Origin: Brevipalpus yothersi
Taxonomy: Eukaryota; Arthropoda; Arachnida; Trombidiformes; Tenuipalpidae
Direction: 5' to 3'
Length of the DNA: 64,000 nucleotides
Assembly: GCA_003956705.1 (NCBI GenBank)
Contig: QZCP01000032.1
Span: forward strand, 62,001-126,000
In this document: positions 14,139-28,605 of the stretch, piece by piece
How positions within the stretch are numbered: position 1 is the first letter of the stretch
Layout of the letters: each line of letters begins with the position of its first letter
The notes under the pieces: model-generated
Seen by the model: the letters and a program-made list of their open reading frames with translations, nothing else
What the model was told of the DNA's origin: nothing
Databases searched by the model: none
Program-made: the position numbers and the translations under genes

Positions 14139-15104
14139 TCCTCAAATGAAATTGATCTCACTCAAGCAAAGTTATATATGAGTGTGAGCTGAGTTTTTTC
14201 TGCAATTTATTGTGAATTTTGCCATATAATCAGCAGACTAATCAACTTTTTCTCTCTCCCTACACACCGATAGCGACAGGTTCCGGTCCATGTCAAGTGA
14301 AAAATGGTAAAAATTGGTACCGAAATCGGAAGTAGAAGACTAAGGACCAGTTGAAGGTCAAACAGTTGGACACTTTGGTGACCAATATTTATGTCCATAC
14401 ACCGGTTGAGATGTTTGACTCATTGATTGGTGAATGGTGATGGAAAAGAGTGGAAAGCATATCTGTCATATTCATTCATGATTTGACTTGATCACTTGTA
14501 CTTTTTCTCTGGCTTTGGTCTGACACTAAACACATGGAAAAGTATTCACTCCTACTGAGAGGGAGAAAAAAAGTTTCAATTGAATCGTGCTAAACGAACG
14601 ATGTTGAAACGCTAAAAGAGGTAGAGAAGAAAGTTCCTCTTCGAATGATAATGATGTTTCTTCAAATTTTGTACATTTCCAATTGGATGCTTAGATCAAT
14701 GTAAGTAAGGTTGTACCAGTACAAGTGTAAGTGAAGATTCATTTTTATAAATAACGAGACTCCTCCTGAGATCACATTTCCTCCCACTTTCTTGCTAGGT
14801 AAATCTTGTGGCAGCTAAATTCTCCTGAAAAACTCCCGCCAGCTAAAATTATATTCATAAAGCTAACAAGGTAATCATTGGGATTGAAAAAGAATTTGAA
14901 AATTATCGTATATTTTGTTCTCTGGAAATTATTTCCTCTCTCTCTCTCTTTCTTTTCTTCTCTCTCCTTTTCGTTGGAATTACATTTTATTGTGAAGATT
15001 TACCAAAGTAGCTTAACCCATCAGTTGTTTTCCGCTTAACCATACAAGATCCATCGACTAAGTGCGACAGAGAAAAATTTAGTAAGATTTGGAGAAAGAG
15101 GAGG

Positions 15105-15111
<7 letters not shown>

Positions 15112-15154
<43 letters not shown>
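15112..15154. repeat. (GA)n microsatellite, about 43 bp
   Basis: GA tract preceded by an imperfect GGGAGAGAAAGA purine run. Confidence 0.95.
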
Positions 15155-15157
<3 letters not shown>

Positions 15158-16891
15158 TCAAGTTAGAGCCTATTCAGTTGTATTAGAGTCACTTGATTAC
15201 TTTCGGAAACAAGCAAGAATAACCTTCGCTCACTACTGGCCATTTCACTCGGATTCAAGTGATTGGATCGAAAATCAGAATCCATTCCGAAAAGTGCATT
15301 CGGCTAGTGTCATTCCTAAAGTGATACCATTAAAACTGTCCACACTGATAGATGGCAAAGCGGTCATCCCATGGACACATGAGTATGCTCCATACTTTTT
15401 CCTCTCTCTATCTCCTCAATTCTTTCACTTTCTTTCTCTCTTCTCTCCCTTGCTGGATGGACCATACCGACAATAAGGTTGACTGTTGCACCATCATCCT
15501 ACGAGTGAACATGATGTGCATCAAACGGATGGAAGAAGAGGAGAGCGAAGAAGAAGAAGAAGAAAAAGTGAGAGTGAGAAGAACACATATGAACATATAC
15601 ACATGTACATAAAGATGGTGACTTTTATCGAAAATGACCCGATTCTTTCAATGGATTCCATTCATTGAGAAAAAGCCCATTAATTGTCGTCATAATCATC
15701 AATAACCATCTCAATCATCCCAAGGAGGCTGGAGAGTAGATGAGAAAGAGAAAAGGACAAAAATCAGTAAGAGAAAGGATTCCATTGAATTGAGTCGAAT
15801 TTTGCGACTCACATCTTTTTCATCTCCATCTTCTCTATCTTGCGCTCTCTCTCTTTTCCTTAGCTTTTCTCAATTCACTTTCATCATCATCAAATGAGTT
15901 CAATATCCTGTTCATATCATCTTTTTTCCTCTCTCTCTCTCCATCTCTTTCTCCATCTCTCCCATCTCATGTTACCCAGAATTCATTTTCCTCCTCTTCT
16001 TGCCATCTATCGATGCGATACAATTTACGATCATAATGATTATCGATCGATTAATAGATAGATAAATCTGAAAAATTTTTAGTATTCAAGAAAATGTGAA
16101 TAAATAAGAAAATGATTTTCATATTCACGGTAGAATGAAAATTCATCTAATAAACCTTATTCCTATTCAACTCATAAAACTTACTCAATTACTCTTCCTT
16201 TAAGGCTTTATTTTTGCATAGCAAGAAAAGTGAAAGCTATCACACAGCAAACTTATACCAGCATCGAATGAACAATGAGTAAAAGATATCTCATTCTAAT
16301 AATATGACTATTATTATTATTCTGACTCTTTCTATCTTTCTCTTTCTTTCTTTCTATCCTCACTTGCTTTCTCCATCCAATTCAATGATTCTCTTATATA
16401 TATATTTCTCTCTCTTTTCATTCCACCCACTCAGCTTAGCCACCTTCACTACTTTGACTTTATGCATCTTACATATATACATCTTCTCTCCTGTCAAAAA
16501 TCCTCTTACAATCTATTGCATCCAAAATTTGGCTTCTTCCATCACAATTTGCAACAAAAGAATTCTCATTAGAATATTACCGCATCATTCACCGGAGATT
16601 CATAATCAAGATATGGAGATGCTCATCACTTAGTCCATGATTGTCTCTCTCTTCTTCTCTCTTCCTCTCTTTTCGTTTCTTTTTCCCTTCTATTTTCTTG
16701 ACCGTTATACAGACCATTTTGAAAATATCATACAGAATGTTCTCACTTTTCTCTCTCTCTCTCTTCCTATCTCCCTATCTATCTATCTATTCCATCTCAC
16801 CATTTTCATCATCATATTTTCCATCCTGTCATCACTACATTGCAGTGCTCATGAAACATACAGTTACTTAGCCAATCAACTCGATCTGTGA

Positions 16892-16917
16892 TGTGTGTGT
16901 GTGTGTGTGTGTGTGTA
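16892..16917. repeat. (TG)n microsatellite, about 26 bp
   Basis: TG dinucleotide tract, one of the few non-GA/CT simple repeats in the window. Confidence 0.9.
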
Positions 16918-17748
16918 TGTATATAAACTTTGTGTGCGGTTGTGTCAAGTGTTTACGGTGTATTACTATGTGACAGAAAGATGAATTCCAGAGAGATTCA
17001 GATGAGGAGAACGAGAGAAAGGGAAATAGAAAGAGAGAGAGAGAGAGAGAAAGTATAACTACTCTCAGCATCCCACCCACTTTCCCTGGGGTACTTCCAC
17101 TTTCTACGCTCTCAGGTTGGCTGATATCCTATTTCAAATGATTGAAAGGTTACTATTCCCAGTGTATAGGTATCGAATTATTTTTACTCTTGCTTGGAGG
17201 TCAGTTTTCCTTTCGCTCTCTCTCTCTCTTTCTCTCTCTTTTCCTTCCTTTAGTGTGGATAGAAAAACAAGAGAACAAAATAGAGTGAATTAGTGGCCAA
17301 AATGTGGATGTGTGAAGATGCTCAAGAAGTGGATTGCTTTTGGATGTGCCAGTATCTTCTCTATCAATTGATGAAGTGAAGTGAGATTTTTGCTACTATG
17401 AATGGATTGAGAATCATGCGAAATATGAGAATCACTTTTCTCATACTTGAAGCTTTTATTTCTCTTTCTCTCTCTCTCTCTTTCTCTCCCTTCGTTTGGG
17501 TGCTCCAGAGTCAACAACAAAAGTGTGACAGAAAAGATGAAGATGATGAAGAAATATGATAGAAAATTTGATCAGAAAAACCTGAAATAAGGTGATATTA
17601 GTTAATTTTGTTGTCTATTAATTTACTCTCAAACCAGATTACAGTCTTGACTGGGGATGTGTGTGTGTATGTGTATTACTTTTAGAAGAGTCCATGAGTC
17701 TATTTCGTCCCATGAGTCTAGATAGTTCCCTTGAGCATCGATAACTCC

Positions 17749-17749
<1 letters not shown>

Positions 17750-17811
<62 letters not shown>
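17750..17811. repeat. (CT)n microsatellite, about 62 bp
   Basis: Near-perfect CT tract. An interrupted CT/CTTT run follows at 17,931-17,994. Confidence 0.96.
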
Positions 17812-17813
<2 letters not shown>

Positions 17814-17943
17814 AAGCCACAAGCTCGTAAATACTCTACTTTTCCTCTTCTGCTATTCATAGTTAACAGACCTTAATCAAACCTCGTTGCCACAGTACAG
17901 GAATGACCACACTTTGAGGATCAAAACTTTCTCTCTCTCTCTC

Positions 17944-17984
<41 letters not shown>

Positions 17985-18731
17985 CTTGTATGCTCATCAA
18001 AAATGGACACCAGCAAGTGGCCATGAGTGTGAGTTGGTCTCTGGTGGCACCATTCAATTCCGATGAGACATTCAGCATCAATTGCTTTCATCATAAACTC
18101 GGTTTCGAAAGTGGATCCACTTTCTCTCCTCTTTCTTTTTCACTCTCTCTCTCGCCACTCTAAACATTTTCCTGCTCAATCTGATCACTTTCTTTTTCCT
18201 CTCTTCTTTTGGACTCACGCGGTCAGTTGAACACCTCTGTATTTATATTATTCGAATAACGGGATCAAAATCACCCAGATTGTACCATTCATTTGGAGCG
18301 TAAAATTCTAATTTGTTTAGCATGCTGTATTTACCTGAATTCTAACGGTATTTTGGGCATGCATTGACAACAAATAGTGGATACATGGTAAAGATCAAAT
18401 TGGAAACAACGTTCCACTGAACTTTGCCAATGGTTGAGGGTGGAAATGAGTATATATATATGCATATCGTGCAAATTAGTCTTTCTCAATTCATCCAGCA
18501 AAACAAATCATGATCGCTGTTCCCATTGAGAACATCATAATCATAATCATCATATTCAATGTTCATGCACAATGGCAATTTGAGAACAAGTGGAATAGAA
18601 ACATGAGATTTCTCTAGTGGAGGCAAATTGATTTCCGAAATTCTACCTGCATTCAAACTGTAAATAGGTACATATCACAGCATTACTTTGATTTGATGAG
18701 ATTCGGTTAACTGTTGTGGATATCAAGAGGG

Positions 18732-18733
<2 letters not shown>

Positions 18734-18787
<54 letters not shown>
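18734..18787. repeat. (GA)n microsatellite, about 54 bp
   Basis: Uninterrupted GA tract, opposite in orientation to the CT tract 1 kb upstream. Confidence 0.96.
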
Positions 18788-18788
<1 letters not shown>

Positions 18789-19751
18789 AATTATTTTTAC
18801 CATGTTCAAAAGTGTCGAGGCTCCATTTGATTGAATCAGATTGTTACGATATATTGAAATGATTCAATTGATGAAAATATTATTCATTATACACACCGTA
18901 CATTCATTGCCTGTATCCGGATGATATGTGATTGAGAGAAAAATGTTTGTCTTATGCTCAATCCGGAGTATTGTGTTCAAGGTTCTCATTTCCTAATCTC
19001 TCGCCAATTAGGCATTTCATTTAAAGCAAGCAATTGTGATCTTTCTCTCTTCCCTCTTCTCAGATAAGAACTCGAGAAAACGGTGTAAATTGAGCGGAAG
19101 CTACCGCTGGATCTCCAGATAATGAGAGAAAGAGAGAAAGAGAGGAAACCTTAGGGTTCATGTGAATTTCCCATCATCATCTCACCATTGAGAGTGCCAC
19201 ATGTCGCTTATCTACACATCAAAAATCATATTAGAACATCATCTATTTCTCAGTCAACAATAGTATGAACTGAGAAAAACTCATCTACAAGGAAGAGAGA
19301 GAGAGAGAGAAAAAAAAATCAGATTATTCATGGTTAAAATGAGACTGAGCTCCATAAAATCCATCGAAATTTGTTTCACAATGTACGCTTTTTTCTCTCT
19401 CTCTCTCCTTAGAATTTGGAGCAAAAAGGTCCTGAGAGAGAGAGAGAGAGAAAGAAAGCAAGTATCACTCGACAAAATAAAAGCCACAAGCTTGGAAGCT
19501 TGATAAAGAGATTCTCGAACTATGCTCTCTCTCTTCTCGTGTATGAGTATCATGCCCGTCAGAAATCATAAACACTACCATCGCTTGCCGAATAATTGAT
19601 CTACTGTTAGCGTCCTTTTAGCAAACGATAACTGGATACAATCTACAATCAACATAGATTAATTCAATTTAGAGCATCATTGTTCACCATTCTCATCCTT
19701 CTCTCTCACTTGCCTGCTTTCACCAATTCTTCCAGCGTCCTCTTCTCATCA

Positions 19752-19753
<2 letters not shown>

Positions 19754-19824
<71 letters not shown>
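19754..19824. repeat. (CT)n microsatellite, about 71 bp
   Basis: Among the longest simple tracts in the window. It runs into CTCTTCT variants to about 19,855. Confidence 0.97.
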
Positions 19825-19829
<5 letters not shown>

Positions 19830-20983
19830 CTCTCTCTCCTCTTCTCTCCTCTCTCATCCCATACTTTTCTGCTCCACTCCAGGGCAAATCCATAGGCACT
19901 TCATTGAGAAGGCCGAGTGGGTGAGAAAGAGAGAAAGAGAGAAAGAGATCATCGGTCGGGGAGTTGCCCACGAGCCTGAGAGACTTTGGGGGAGGATGGA
20001 GAAAGAGAGGAGGAATATCCAACTTAGGTTTGAATCAATTAACGTCAGCTTGCTTTACTTGGCTTAGATCATCGGTGATTATGATCATCAATCCATCTTC
20101 ATTGACCAAAAATTGATCAGCCACTCCAAATGCTACCAATCGACTCTGTGTGTGTGTGTGTGTCTCCATGTATACGGGGATTCAAATCGCAAGTTCACAT
20201 CATCACACTCTAATTCACATTCTCTCGAACATTCAATTTTCGAGGAGCCCCAAAATTGAACCCTGTAATGCAAAAATTTCTGACAACCTCAACTAGGTAC
20301 ACTCTCCACCAAAACTCTTCGCCAGGAGCCTCCTTCTTCTCTTAAATTTTTGATTCCCGGATGATTGACTCAATTATAATCTTATAATAGATGAACTTTC
20401 ATCCAAAGTTGATTTCGAATCGAGCGCTGATCCATCAGAACTATTCTCAACTCAATTCAAATTCAGAACTTTTTTGATCCTTGCCTATCAGACGCCCTCT
20501 ATTGCTATGCATAGTAGAATGATACATTATTCCCTGTTCATCTAACATTCTCGGCATTTCGTCTATCGGACATTCCACAGATATAGATGAATCCAACGCT
20601 ATTGGTCATGGAATTTTTCTACTCATTTTAAGCTTTCCTTTTTTCTTCCCCCTATCACAAATGATGAGAATCAGGTCTTTGAAGAGGCAATAAATATACC
20701 TTTTTGTCCTATCTATCTCATTACCAACTATTCACCCTTCTCAGTTGTACTTAAAATAGTTTTTCAATGAAGATACTGTTTCGTACCATATTCCAGCAAT
20801 GATATTATACCACAAAGCTTCTAACCAAAGGAGAAGTAAGTGGGAAAAATCTGTTGGGAGGAACAAGTCGATCCGATTGACACTAGAAAAGATGCGAAAA
20901 TACTTTGAGCATTATAAAAAAAATGAAAATGGACTTGAAGTCATCTGAAATTTCTCTCTCTATACAAAAGGCACTGAAAAATG

Positions 20984-21028
20984 AGAGAAAAAAATTCTTG
21001 AAAAAAATTCTTGAAAAAAATCATGAAA
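20984..21028. repeat. Short tandem A-rich repeat
   Basis: About three imperfect copies of a 14-mer close to GAAAAAAATTCTTG follow one another. A single related copy occurs near 40,199. Confidence 0.6.
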
Positions 21029-22005
21029 ACAATCTTCAGGTGGACCGTTTTGCGTGAGAGAATCTTGAACCCAAAATTCTATCAGAAAGTGTACAAAAAT
21101 TCTTTTTCATAAATAAATAAATATACCAAATATGAATGGGAATTTTTATATAAGTCGACGTAATCGAAGACACTGGACTGGATATCTTGGTTACGACTCT
21201 GAATTTATACATGTTTCCCTTCGAATCCATGAATTAGATGATGTGAAATGGCATTTTTTCAAGACAAAAAAGACGAAGACACTAGCCGTCAATTGATTGG
21301 CCACTCTAAACTCCAAGAATTGCCAGTGAGTTTTGATGTATCTAAGCGGCAAGTTTTTATCGTGAGTTTCAGGAAATTGAACTGTATCAATTTTGAAAGT
21401 AAGTTCCATTTTTCATCATCAAAATTCGTTTTTCATAATGATTCAATCTGGTGAAACGAACATGGCATTGTTCAAGATTCTATAATTGAAATTGAAATGA
21501 CAAAATTTTTGGCTCTAAGTTTAGGTTTGAAACAAGCTTTGATCTTTCCTTCAGAACTTTTGTTAAATTCGAATTTTCGAACTTTTATTACTCAGAAAAT
21601 TTTTCTCGCCAACAGCCAAAGTGACTCCATCTGTTGATCAACGTTTTTCTTTTCAACGGAAAAAATATTTTTATTTATTTTTGTTTCACGGTTTGGATGA
21701 AACGTTTAATGATCCTGATTCGGTTAACATTATATACACATCATACTAATTGTTGCGCTTAGTCACTATCAGTAATTGGCGTGTATTTTTTAGGGCCTTA
21801 CACTTTTAAGTATATATACACAAGTGTCATTCATATTATTCTCTTCTGGTGAGTGTACATCATCGTCTTTGTTCGTTTGTGGCTTGCTTGATGTGCCATA
21901 TTGGCTGGTGATTGTGACCAATCATTTGAAAAAAAAAATTCAGTTGTTAAAAGGTTGAAACTTAGGAGGTGATAATAGTGTGTGTGAGAGAGAGAGATAT
22001 TGATA

Positions 22006-24573
22006 ATGTCTTTCATTGCCATCCCGCTCAAGAAATCTTATGAAATTGATCTTGTTAAGCCATTGAAAAATTGTATATCATCCAATTGTAATCAAAATGA
22101 TGGTAATAATTTTAATTTTGATCCCGCAATCGATAATTTGAACAAACTTCGTAGTCAAGCTATCAGCAAAAATCTTGATCCACAAAAGGAGGAGTCTCTT
22201 GACACTCTTGAGAAGTAAGTTGATTTACGATGTGTGTTTACTCTTGTTTTCCTCAAATTGTTTGTCTCTCTCTTTTTCTAATTTAAATTTAACTTCCTTG
22301 TCAGATACTATGATCAGATACATTCATTGGAACAAAAGTGTCCAGCTCATGAGCTACAAATATCATTCAAGTGGCGAGATGCTTTCGATAAGGGTGGATC
22401 ATTGTTCATGTCTTCTACTACTCTGTCAATTGCTAGCCTGGCTTACGAAAAGTGTTGTGTTTTATTCAATATAGCTGCTGTCAAGAGTCATCTTGGAGCT
22501 AAATTGGCAAGTGAGGGTGTGAAGAATGATGTATTCCTCAAATTGGCAGCAAAACATTTCCAATCAGCTGGTGGAATTTTCCAGGCTCTTCGTCATCTTA
22601 CACCCTCGATTGGCCAAGAAATTACACCTGATCTTAACTCGGACGTACTCAATGTCCTGCAGACAATAATGCTCGCTCAGGCTCAAGAATTATTCTTCTT
22701 CAAAGCCACCAATGACAACATGAAAGACATGATAGTTGCTCGAGTTGCCAATCAATGTGAAGAGCTCTACATGGAATCACTTAAACACCTACCAATTCTC
22801 AAGCTTGCCGGTATCGAAAAAGATTGGAATTCAATAGTATCTATGAAGCAAATGGCTTTCCTTGGTATTGCTGAGTATCACCAGGCTTTGGTTTGTGGAG
22901 AGAGAAAGGATTTCGGTGAACAGATTGCTAGGCTCCAGAAATCAGTTGAAAATTTGAAAACTGCTGAAAACAAGGCTTCATATTACTTCACCGCATCTTA
23001 CAAAATTTTCGTTGGCAAAGCTGAACGTCTTCTGGAGGAAGCAAGAAAGGATAATGATTTCATCTATCATGCACGAATTCCAGACCAAAAAGCGTTGGAA
23101 CCTATTGGTAAAGCTTCCCTAGTACAGCCCACTCCTCTTCCATCGAAATTCCGTGATGGTCCAGATCCTTTCGAAAACTTGTTACCTGTTGCTGTACAGC
23201 GAGCAACTCAAAAACTGGATGCTCGCAGGCAGGAGGTCATTCACCAAGAGACTACTGCTCTTCGTGAATCAACAAATGTAATGAATGGCCTTCTAGCGTC
23301 TCTCAATCTTCCAGCGTCCCTTGAAGATGCTAATTCAGCTGAACTTCCTCCGTCTATTCGAGAGAAAGCTGAACAAATCAAGAACAAGGGCGGTATCCAG
23401 GCTCTAGAATCGTTGATCAATGAGCTACCATCTCTTTTGAAACGTAACAAAGAAATTCTTGAAGTCACCGAAAATATGTTGAAGCAAGAAGAAGAGTCTG
23501 ACAATAATTTTAGACAACAGTTCAAGGAAAAATGGACTCGATCCCCATCCAGCAAGCTCACCGGAGTAATGAAAGATCATATCACAAAATATCGCAATAT
23601 TATTCAAAATGCTATGGATGCCGATGAGAGAATCAAGAAAAAGTACGCTGAACATCGAGATATGATACGACTCCTCTCTGATTCTAGTAACAGTGAGATT
23701 CTCGGTGCTATTCCAACTGGTTCCAGTCCTGATTCTAGCTTGGATTCGTTGAACACTCCATGTGCCATGCAACTTAAAGCGTACATGAGCGACGTTGAAG
23801 CTCTCAAGCGAGAAAGAGAACAACTTGAGGAAGAATTCAAGAATGCAGATTTCGATGAGGTGAAGGCCAACTTTAAAAATGAACTTGCTCTCAACAGTGC
23901 CCTTAATGAAGAAGCGCTCATCGTGGAAACAGTTGCCAAACTCTATGCGCCTTTGCAAAAGCGAGTTCGTGATAGCCAGGCTAAACAGGAAGGTTTGCTC
24001 GAGAAAATTCGCAGAGCCAATGAGCAATTTGTTGCCACAAAGAGCACTTCCAGCTCTGCTAATTCACGTAGAGATCAGTTTATGAGCAAATTGGCTGCTG
24101 CTCATGATAATTTCCAAGAACTTTTAGTCAACTGTGCCGAAGGAACAAAATTTTATAATGATCTAACAACTCTGCTTGTCAATTTGCAAGGAAAAGTTGA
24201 TGATCTATGTTTTGCTCGTAAAACAGAGGCTGAAGAACTATGCAAATCAATCCAGCAAGATATTGTGTCCAGGCCAGATGGATCCATTCCCAGTGTGCCC
24301 TCTTATCAGGCTGATTCAGACAAATCGAAACCACCTCGCCCTCCTCCACCACAAACTCAACCGTCCAGCTTCACAGCGACACCCAATTACTCTTTTCCTC
24401 CTGCTCCATATCCTCAAGCTCCCAATTATTATATTCCTCCTCCACAATTACCGATGAGTTTCTCCAGCTATGCAAATCCGTATGCTCCGTATCCACAACA
24501 GCCACAGCCTTATCCATCTCCATACCCTCCTTATCCATCCTATCCACCTAATCAACCAAGTTCTGGAAACTAA
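22006..24573 (+). CDS. ALIX / PDCD6IP, BRO1-domain ESCRT adaptor
   Basis: ESCRT-associated scaffold that links ESCRT-I and ESCRT-III (CHMP4) in endosomal sorting, abscission and membrane repair. Two exons are inferred, 22006..22214 and 22305..24573. The AG/GTAAGT donor and TTGTCAG acceptor restore ...TLEK-YYDQIHSLEQK. The result is about 825 residues against about 868 in human. An N-terminal Bro1 domain (about 1-360) includes SFKWRDAFDKG, ASLAYEKCCVLFN and NDFIYHARIPD. The last has the tyrosine (about 324) equivalent to human Tyr319. A helical V domain follows (about 365-735) with LLASLNLPASLED, and a Pro/Tyr-rich tail (about 740-825) contains PPYPSYPP-type ALG-2-binding-like sequence. The start is ATG at 22006; the upstream TTG is not used. 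No P(S/T)AP or GPPxxxY motif is present in the tail. Identification is from remembered family sequence. Confidence 0.95.
22215..22304 (+). other. ALIX intron 1
   Basis: 90-bp intron running from GTAAGTTGATTT to CTTCCTTGTCAG. It splits a Lys codon after its second base. Confidence 0.9.
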
Positions 24574-24744
24574 TTCTACATTCGGAAAATTCTATTTGGC
24601 ATGTTATCACAAATTTTGAGTGATTCCTGAGAGCTTTATGGCTTCACGATGATGTCGATCCTGATGGAATCTTTGCGACGCGAAAAAAAATTATTGTAAA
24701 TGAGCAAATGTTCCCAATTTTTTTAGATCCCTCTGGTTGTTTTC

Positions 24745-24750
24745 AATAAA
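24745..24750 (+). terminator. ALIX polyadenylation signal
   Basis: AATAAA about 170 bp downstream of the ALIX stop codon. No closer AATAAA is seen. Confidence 0.7.
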
Positions 24751-25844
24751 GATTCGTCAACACATTACTTCTTGTTTCCTTTGGACTCTCTCTCACGAAA
24801 AATAAGGACATTCTTTCTCTCCCTCTGAAAATATCTGACTTTAACCTTGCATGCGATCTTATAGGACTGACATGAATGCTGATCCGATGGATTAATAAGA
24901 TTTTTTTCATCATGAAAGCCCACGTCTTGCTCCGAAGCTCACATCTGATCATGTTGCCCTTGAAAGTTGATAAGTTGCGTTCTCCATAAGTCAGCCTGTA
25001 AAATCAACTAGATTGATTTGATTGATTGTCAGTATGAACATGTCAAGTTTCCGAAAATTTTTGATACAAAAAGCCTAGAACAAATCTTTGTAGATTATTT
25101 GAATGATTAATCTATGTATTGAAACTCCAGTATCAAGAGAAATATCGATTGGACTTGGATTCTCGTAATCTGGAGAACATTCGACTTGAACGCTGACTTG
25201 GAATGGACTTATGAATGATCATCTTTATCCTGTTAACATTCTGATCAATCCATCCAGTTCTAATTGATTGGATTAAGAGATCTTAAAGCCTCGTTTCCAG
25301 TTGTTACAAAGTGAATGAAGCCATTAAGAGTTCTGATTATACATCAAGTGTAGAGCAAAAAATCACCTTTTCTATCTACAAACAAAGATAAAAATTAATC
25401 GATTGGCTAGAAATCTTGCCTTGGGAGTTGTTTTGGCATTACTTATTATTATTCTTCTTTTGAAAAAAATATCAAAGTGAATGTTCACTTCCTTCACCCA
25501 TACTAATGCGAAAAGTGATCAACGAATTGCTTGTTACTAATTAATTCCACTTTATGCAAATCATCACTCAAGAGAGTCCATATGATCGATACCTGTTTCC
25601 TCTTTTAGTTGATTTAGATGGATGATTGTTACTCAAAAAAGAGAGAAAGAAAGAAAGAAAGAAAGTAAAGAGGAGGGGGAAAGAAGAAGATGGACGATGT
25701 AAATTGGAAGTCCATTTCGTTCATGGACCTCTCTTATACAGGACGATAAAGTATGCATCATCAATGAGTTAGGCTGATGATGGCTATCAGAAGAATCAAG
25801 ATGATTAACCATGACCAGTCAGGAGAAAGTTTAGATGATTTTTG

Positions 25845-25848
<4 letters not shown>

Positions 25849-25886
<38 letters not shown>
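25849..25886. repeat. (GA)n microsatellite, about 38 bp
   Basis: GA tract, with further short GA runs to 25,935. Confidence 0.95.
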
Positions 25887-25889
<3 letters not shown>

Positions 25890-26507
25890 GAAAAGAGGAG
25901 AAGCAAGAGACGTGAAGTTGAGAGAGAGAGAGAGATTGAAAAATAAAAGACGAGAGAAGAGGTGGAAAAGATGGTTGAAAAATCAGGAAAAAAGCCTTCT
26001 CTCTCTCTTTTTTCTCCTCTGAAACGCTGAGAACGTTGTTGAGTGATGCTCACATCGTAATGATAATCAAATGAGAAAGAAGAAGAGCGAAAGCAATTGC
26101 AAGAGAGAGAGAGAATAAAAAGAAGAGAAAAAATTGTAAATCGAACAAAACATTCCCCATGAAAGTACAGATAACCTAGCTTGCGGGCAATCGTCAATGA
26201 GATGCATGATGTATGCTCATTTTGGATTTTATCTTCTTCATCTTCCAATAGGCTCACACAAATTCAGGGGGTTCCTTATTACTACAACTACTACTACCTA
26301 TTCAATAGGCTCAATTGGCTGTTCAGCAAACATGGGATTACGGATAAAAAACTTTTTCCAACGTTTCCTGAGTTCCGCAAAAGAGATTTCTCCAAACGAA
26401 AGTTGGAAGATGAAAGGGACAGAATGAGAGGGAAAGCTATTGGTTTCGAGAGAAAGAGAGAGAGAGATCGGCTTAAAATGGATTACAGAGTCGAAAATGA
26501 TTCGTTC

Positions 26508-26510
<3 letters not shown>

Positions 26511-26565
<55 letters not shown>
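26511..26565. repeat. (CT)n microsatellite, about 55 bp
   Basis: Uninterrupted CT tract followed by GCTTGCTTGC. Confidence 0.96.
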
Positions 26566-26567
<2 letters not shown>

Positions 26568-28049
26568 CTTGCTTGCCCACTTCTGGAATGATGATTCTTC
26601 TGGGTCCAGTCTTGTAGCATGCATGATTAATCATTTCATTAGACATGATGAATGTTGATGGGAAAGGTGAATTCTTTGGCCCGGAAACTTTCATCTTCAT
26701 TTTCTTTCTCTTTTTCTTCTTCTTTTTTTCTTCCTCTTCATGCTGCTCTCTCTCTCTCCTCTTCATCTTCTTATTTTTATTTCAAATCTTTTACCATGGG
26801 GAGAGAACAAACAAGTTTTTCGATAAGATGCCTCTTCGCGGGCGTCTTTTCTAGCCAAAACCAATAACTAAGATAGAGAGGAGAGAAGAGAAGAGAAGAG
26901 AGAGGCTATCCTCATCTCTTTCATGTGGTTTGATGGTGGAGAAAATTTATTTTCTGGTTTACAGTAGGAAAAGAAATACACGTACTTTCAAAATAATAAT
27001 CACACACACACAACTTTCACCATCCTTCACACTGATTCTCATTTAACTCATTAACTTGCCGCATTTGTAACCATTTCAATTGCGATTCATGGTGATTCTG
27101 TGGTTTGCCAATGAAATAAGAAGAAGAAAAAATTTTTACCCTCAACAGATAGGATAGTTCCAATCAAGTGTAAAGATAGAGAGATCTTTCGAAAGAGAAA
27201 ATAATTTCTTTCTATCATTTGTATTTGGAGAAGGAAAGTTTATTGATCGAAGAAGAAGAAAAATAAATCAAACAAAACTTGATTAAACTATTCCACATGT
27301 ATGGGCCAATCTTCAAGTTTTGACCCTTTCAATCTATGAATTGAATTCATTTGTTCCTAATTTATTTTACGCAATCCAATCAACTGTGGTCTCCTGATTT
27401 TTGGTCCGTTCTAAGAGAGAAAATTTCCCAGCATTTTGAATTTGATTTTCACACTGATTTTCAACGTTCAACATCACTTGCAAAGTGTACATTGCACGCT
27501 TAACTGATCAGTTTCATTGTTTCATTGAACTTTTTTTTCTCATTTTTCATATACATACATCTATATGAACATTATTTTCTTCTCGCTTCCTTCTCCTCCC
27601 ACTTGTCTGAATGTCATAAGTCGAAAAAAAGAGAGAATGAAAAAATATTTCCACTTAAAATATGTCTGATAGAAGAGGCTAATCGATGGCCTGAGAATCG
27701 TTGAGAAAGAGAGAGAGAGATTGAGATAGAGAAAGGAAAAGAGCATATACTGGAGCATGGATCATCCAATAATTCATGGTGTTTGTCATATAAAAACATT
27801 AATAATTTGCACCGCTTGCTAATAATAGTAGTTTGAAGGGCGAATCATATTTTGTATGAAGAGATGGAGATAAATAGCGAAGAGAACTCAGAAGAAGAAG
27901 TAGAAGAAGAAGAAGAAGATGGGAGAAGAAAAAATTTGATACATGGCTCAAGCGGCCAGACTTGCATGGAAAATTTTTTTACTCTTCTCATCATGTTAGA
28001 AAAAAATCATCAATGAAGGGGTCAACTAGCTAATACAAAGTTCTCTTTA

Positions 28050-28075
28050 TTCTCTCTCTCTCTCTCTCTCTCTCT
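28050..28075. repeat. (CT)n microsatellite, about 26 bp
   Basis: CT tract in noncoding DNA. Confidence 0.9.
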
Positions 28076-28560
28076 TCCACATCTAGTCATCTAGTCACTT
28101 GTGGGCCCGCTTGCTGTTCAAAAATGAGATGGGCTTGACTGGAAGAGATGATAGTGAACGATACATATATGTATATATATACTTGTTATATTCCCTTGCA
28201 TCCTGCTTTTGTTCATCATCTTCAGCATCTTCGGCAACATATTCATCGGAATTCTTTTTTCCTCCTTCACTTCCTCACTCTCTCACTCTCTATCTTTCTT
28301 CCGAGGCTGAATCAATGTCCAAGATTATGATCAGTAAAGTGAACTGATGGTGCCACTGATTGTATGTATGTGTGTATGTGTATATGTGATGAAAAAAGGC
28401 AATTGTATTCTTATGTATCCAAAATCATGGAGGTTTCCTCATCAATCTGATGAATAGAAGGATAGAAAGGGAGAAGATGCCCCGTGAAAAAGTTGAAAAA
28501 ATTTTTTCACGACATGATGATAAAAATGATGATAAAAATGATATTTTCATGCTGTTACAT

Positions 28561-28564
<4 letters not shown>

Positions 28565-28601
<37 letters not shown>
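28565..28601. repeat. (GA)n microsatellite, about 37 bp
   Basis: GA tract. It has opposite orientation to the CT tract about 500 bp upstream. Confidence 0.95.

Positions 28602-28605
<4 letters not shown>

Larger units (their letters stand above)
12481..22005. other. Gene-free region upstream of ALIX
   Basis: I see no supportable gene. Content is AT-rich DNA with GA/CT tracts, a TG tract near 16,892 and GAT/CAT-biased segments. The last few hundred bases before 22,006 must hold the ALIX promoter and 5' UTR. A TATATATACACA stretch lies near 21,814, but I cannot assign a transcription start. Confidence 0.55.
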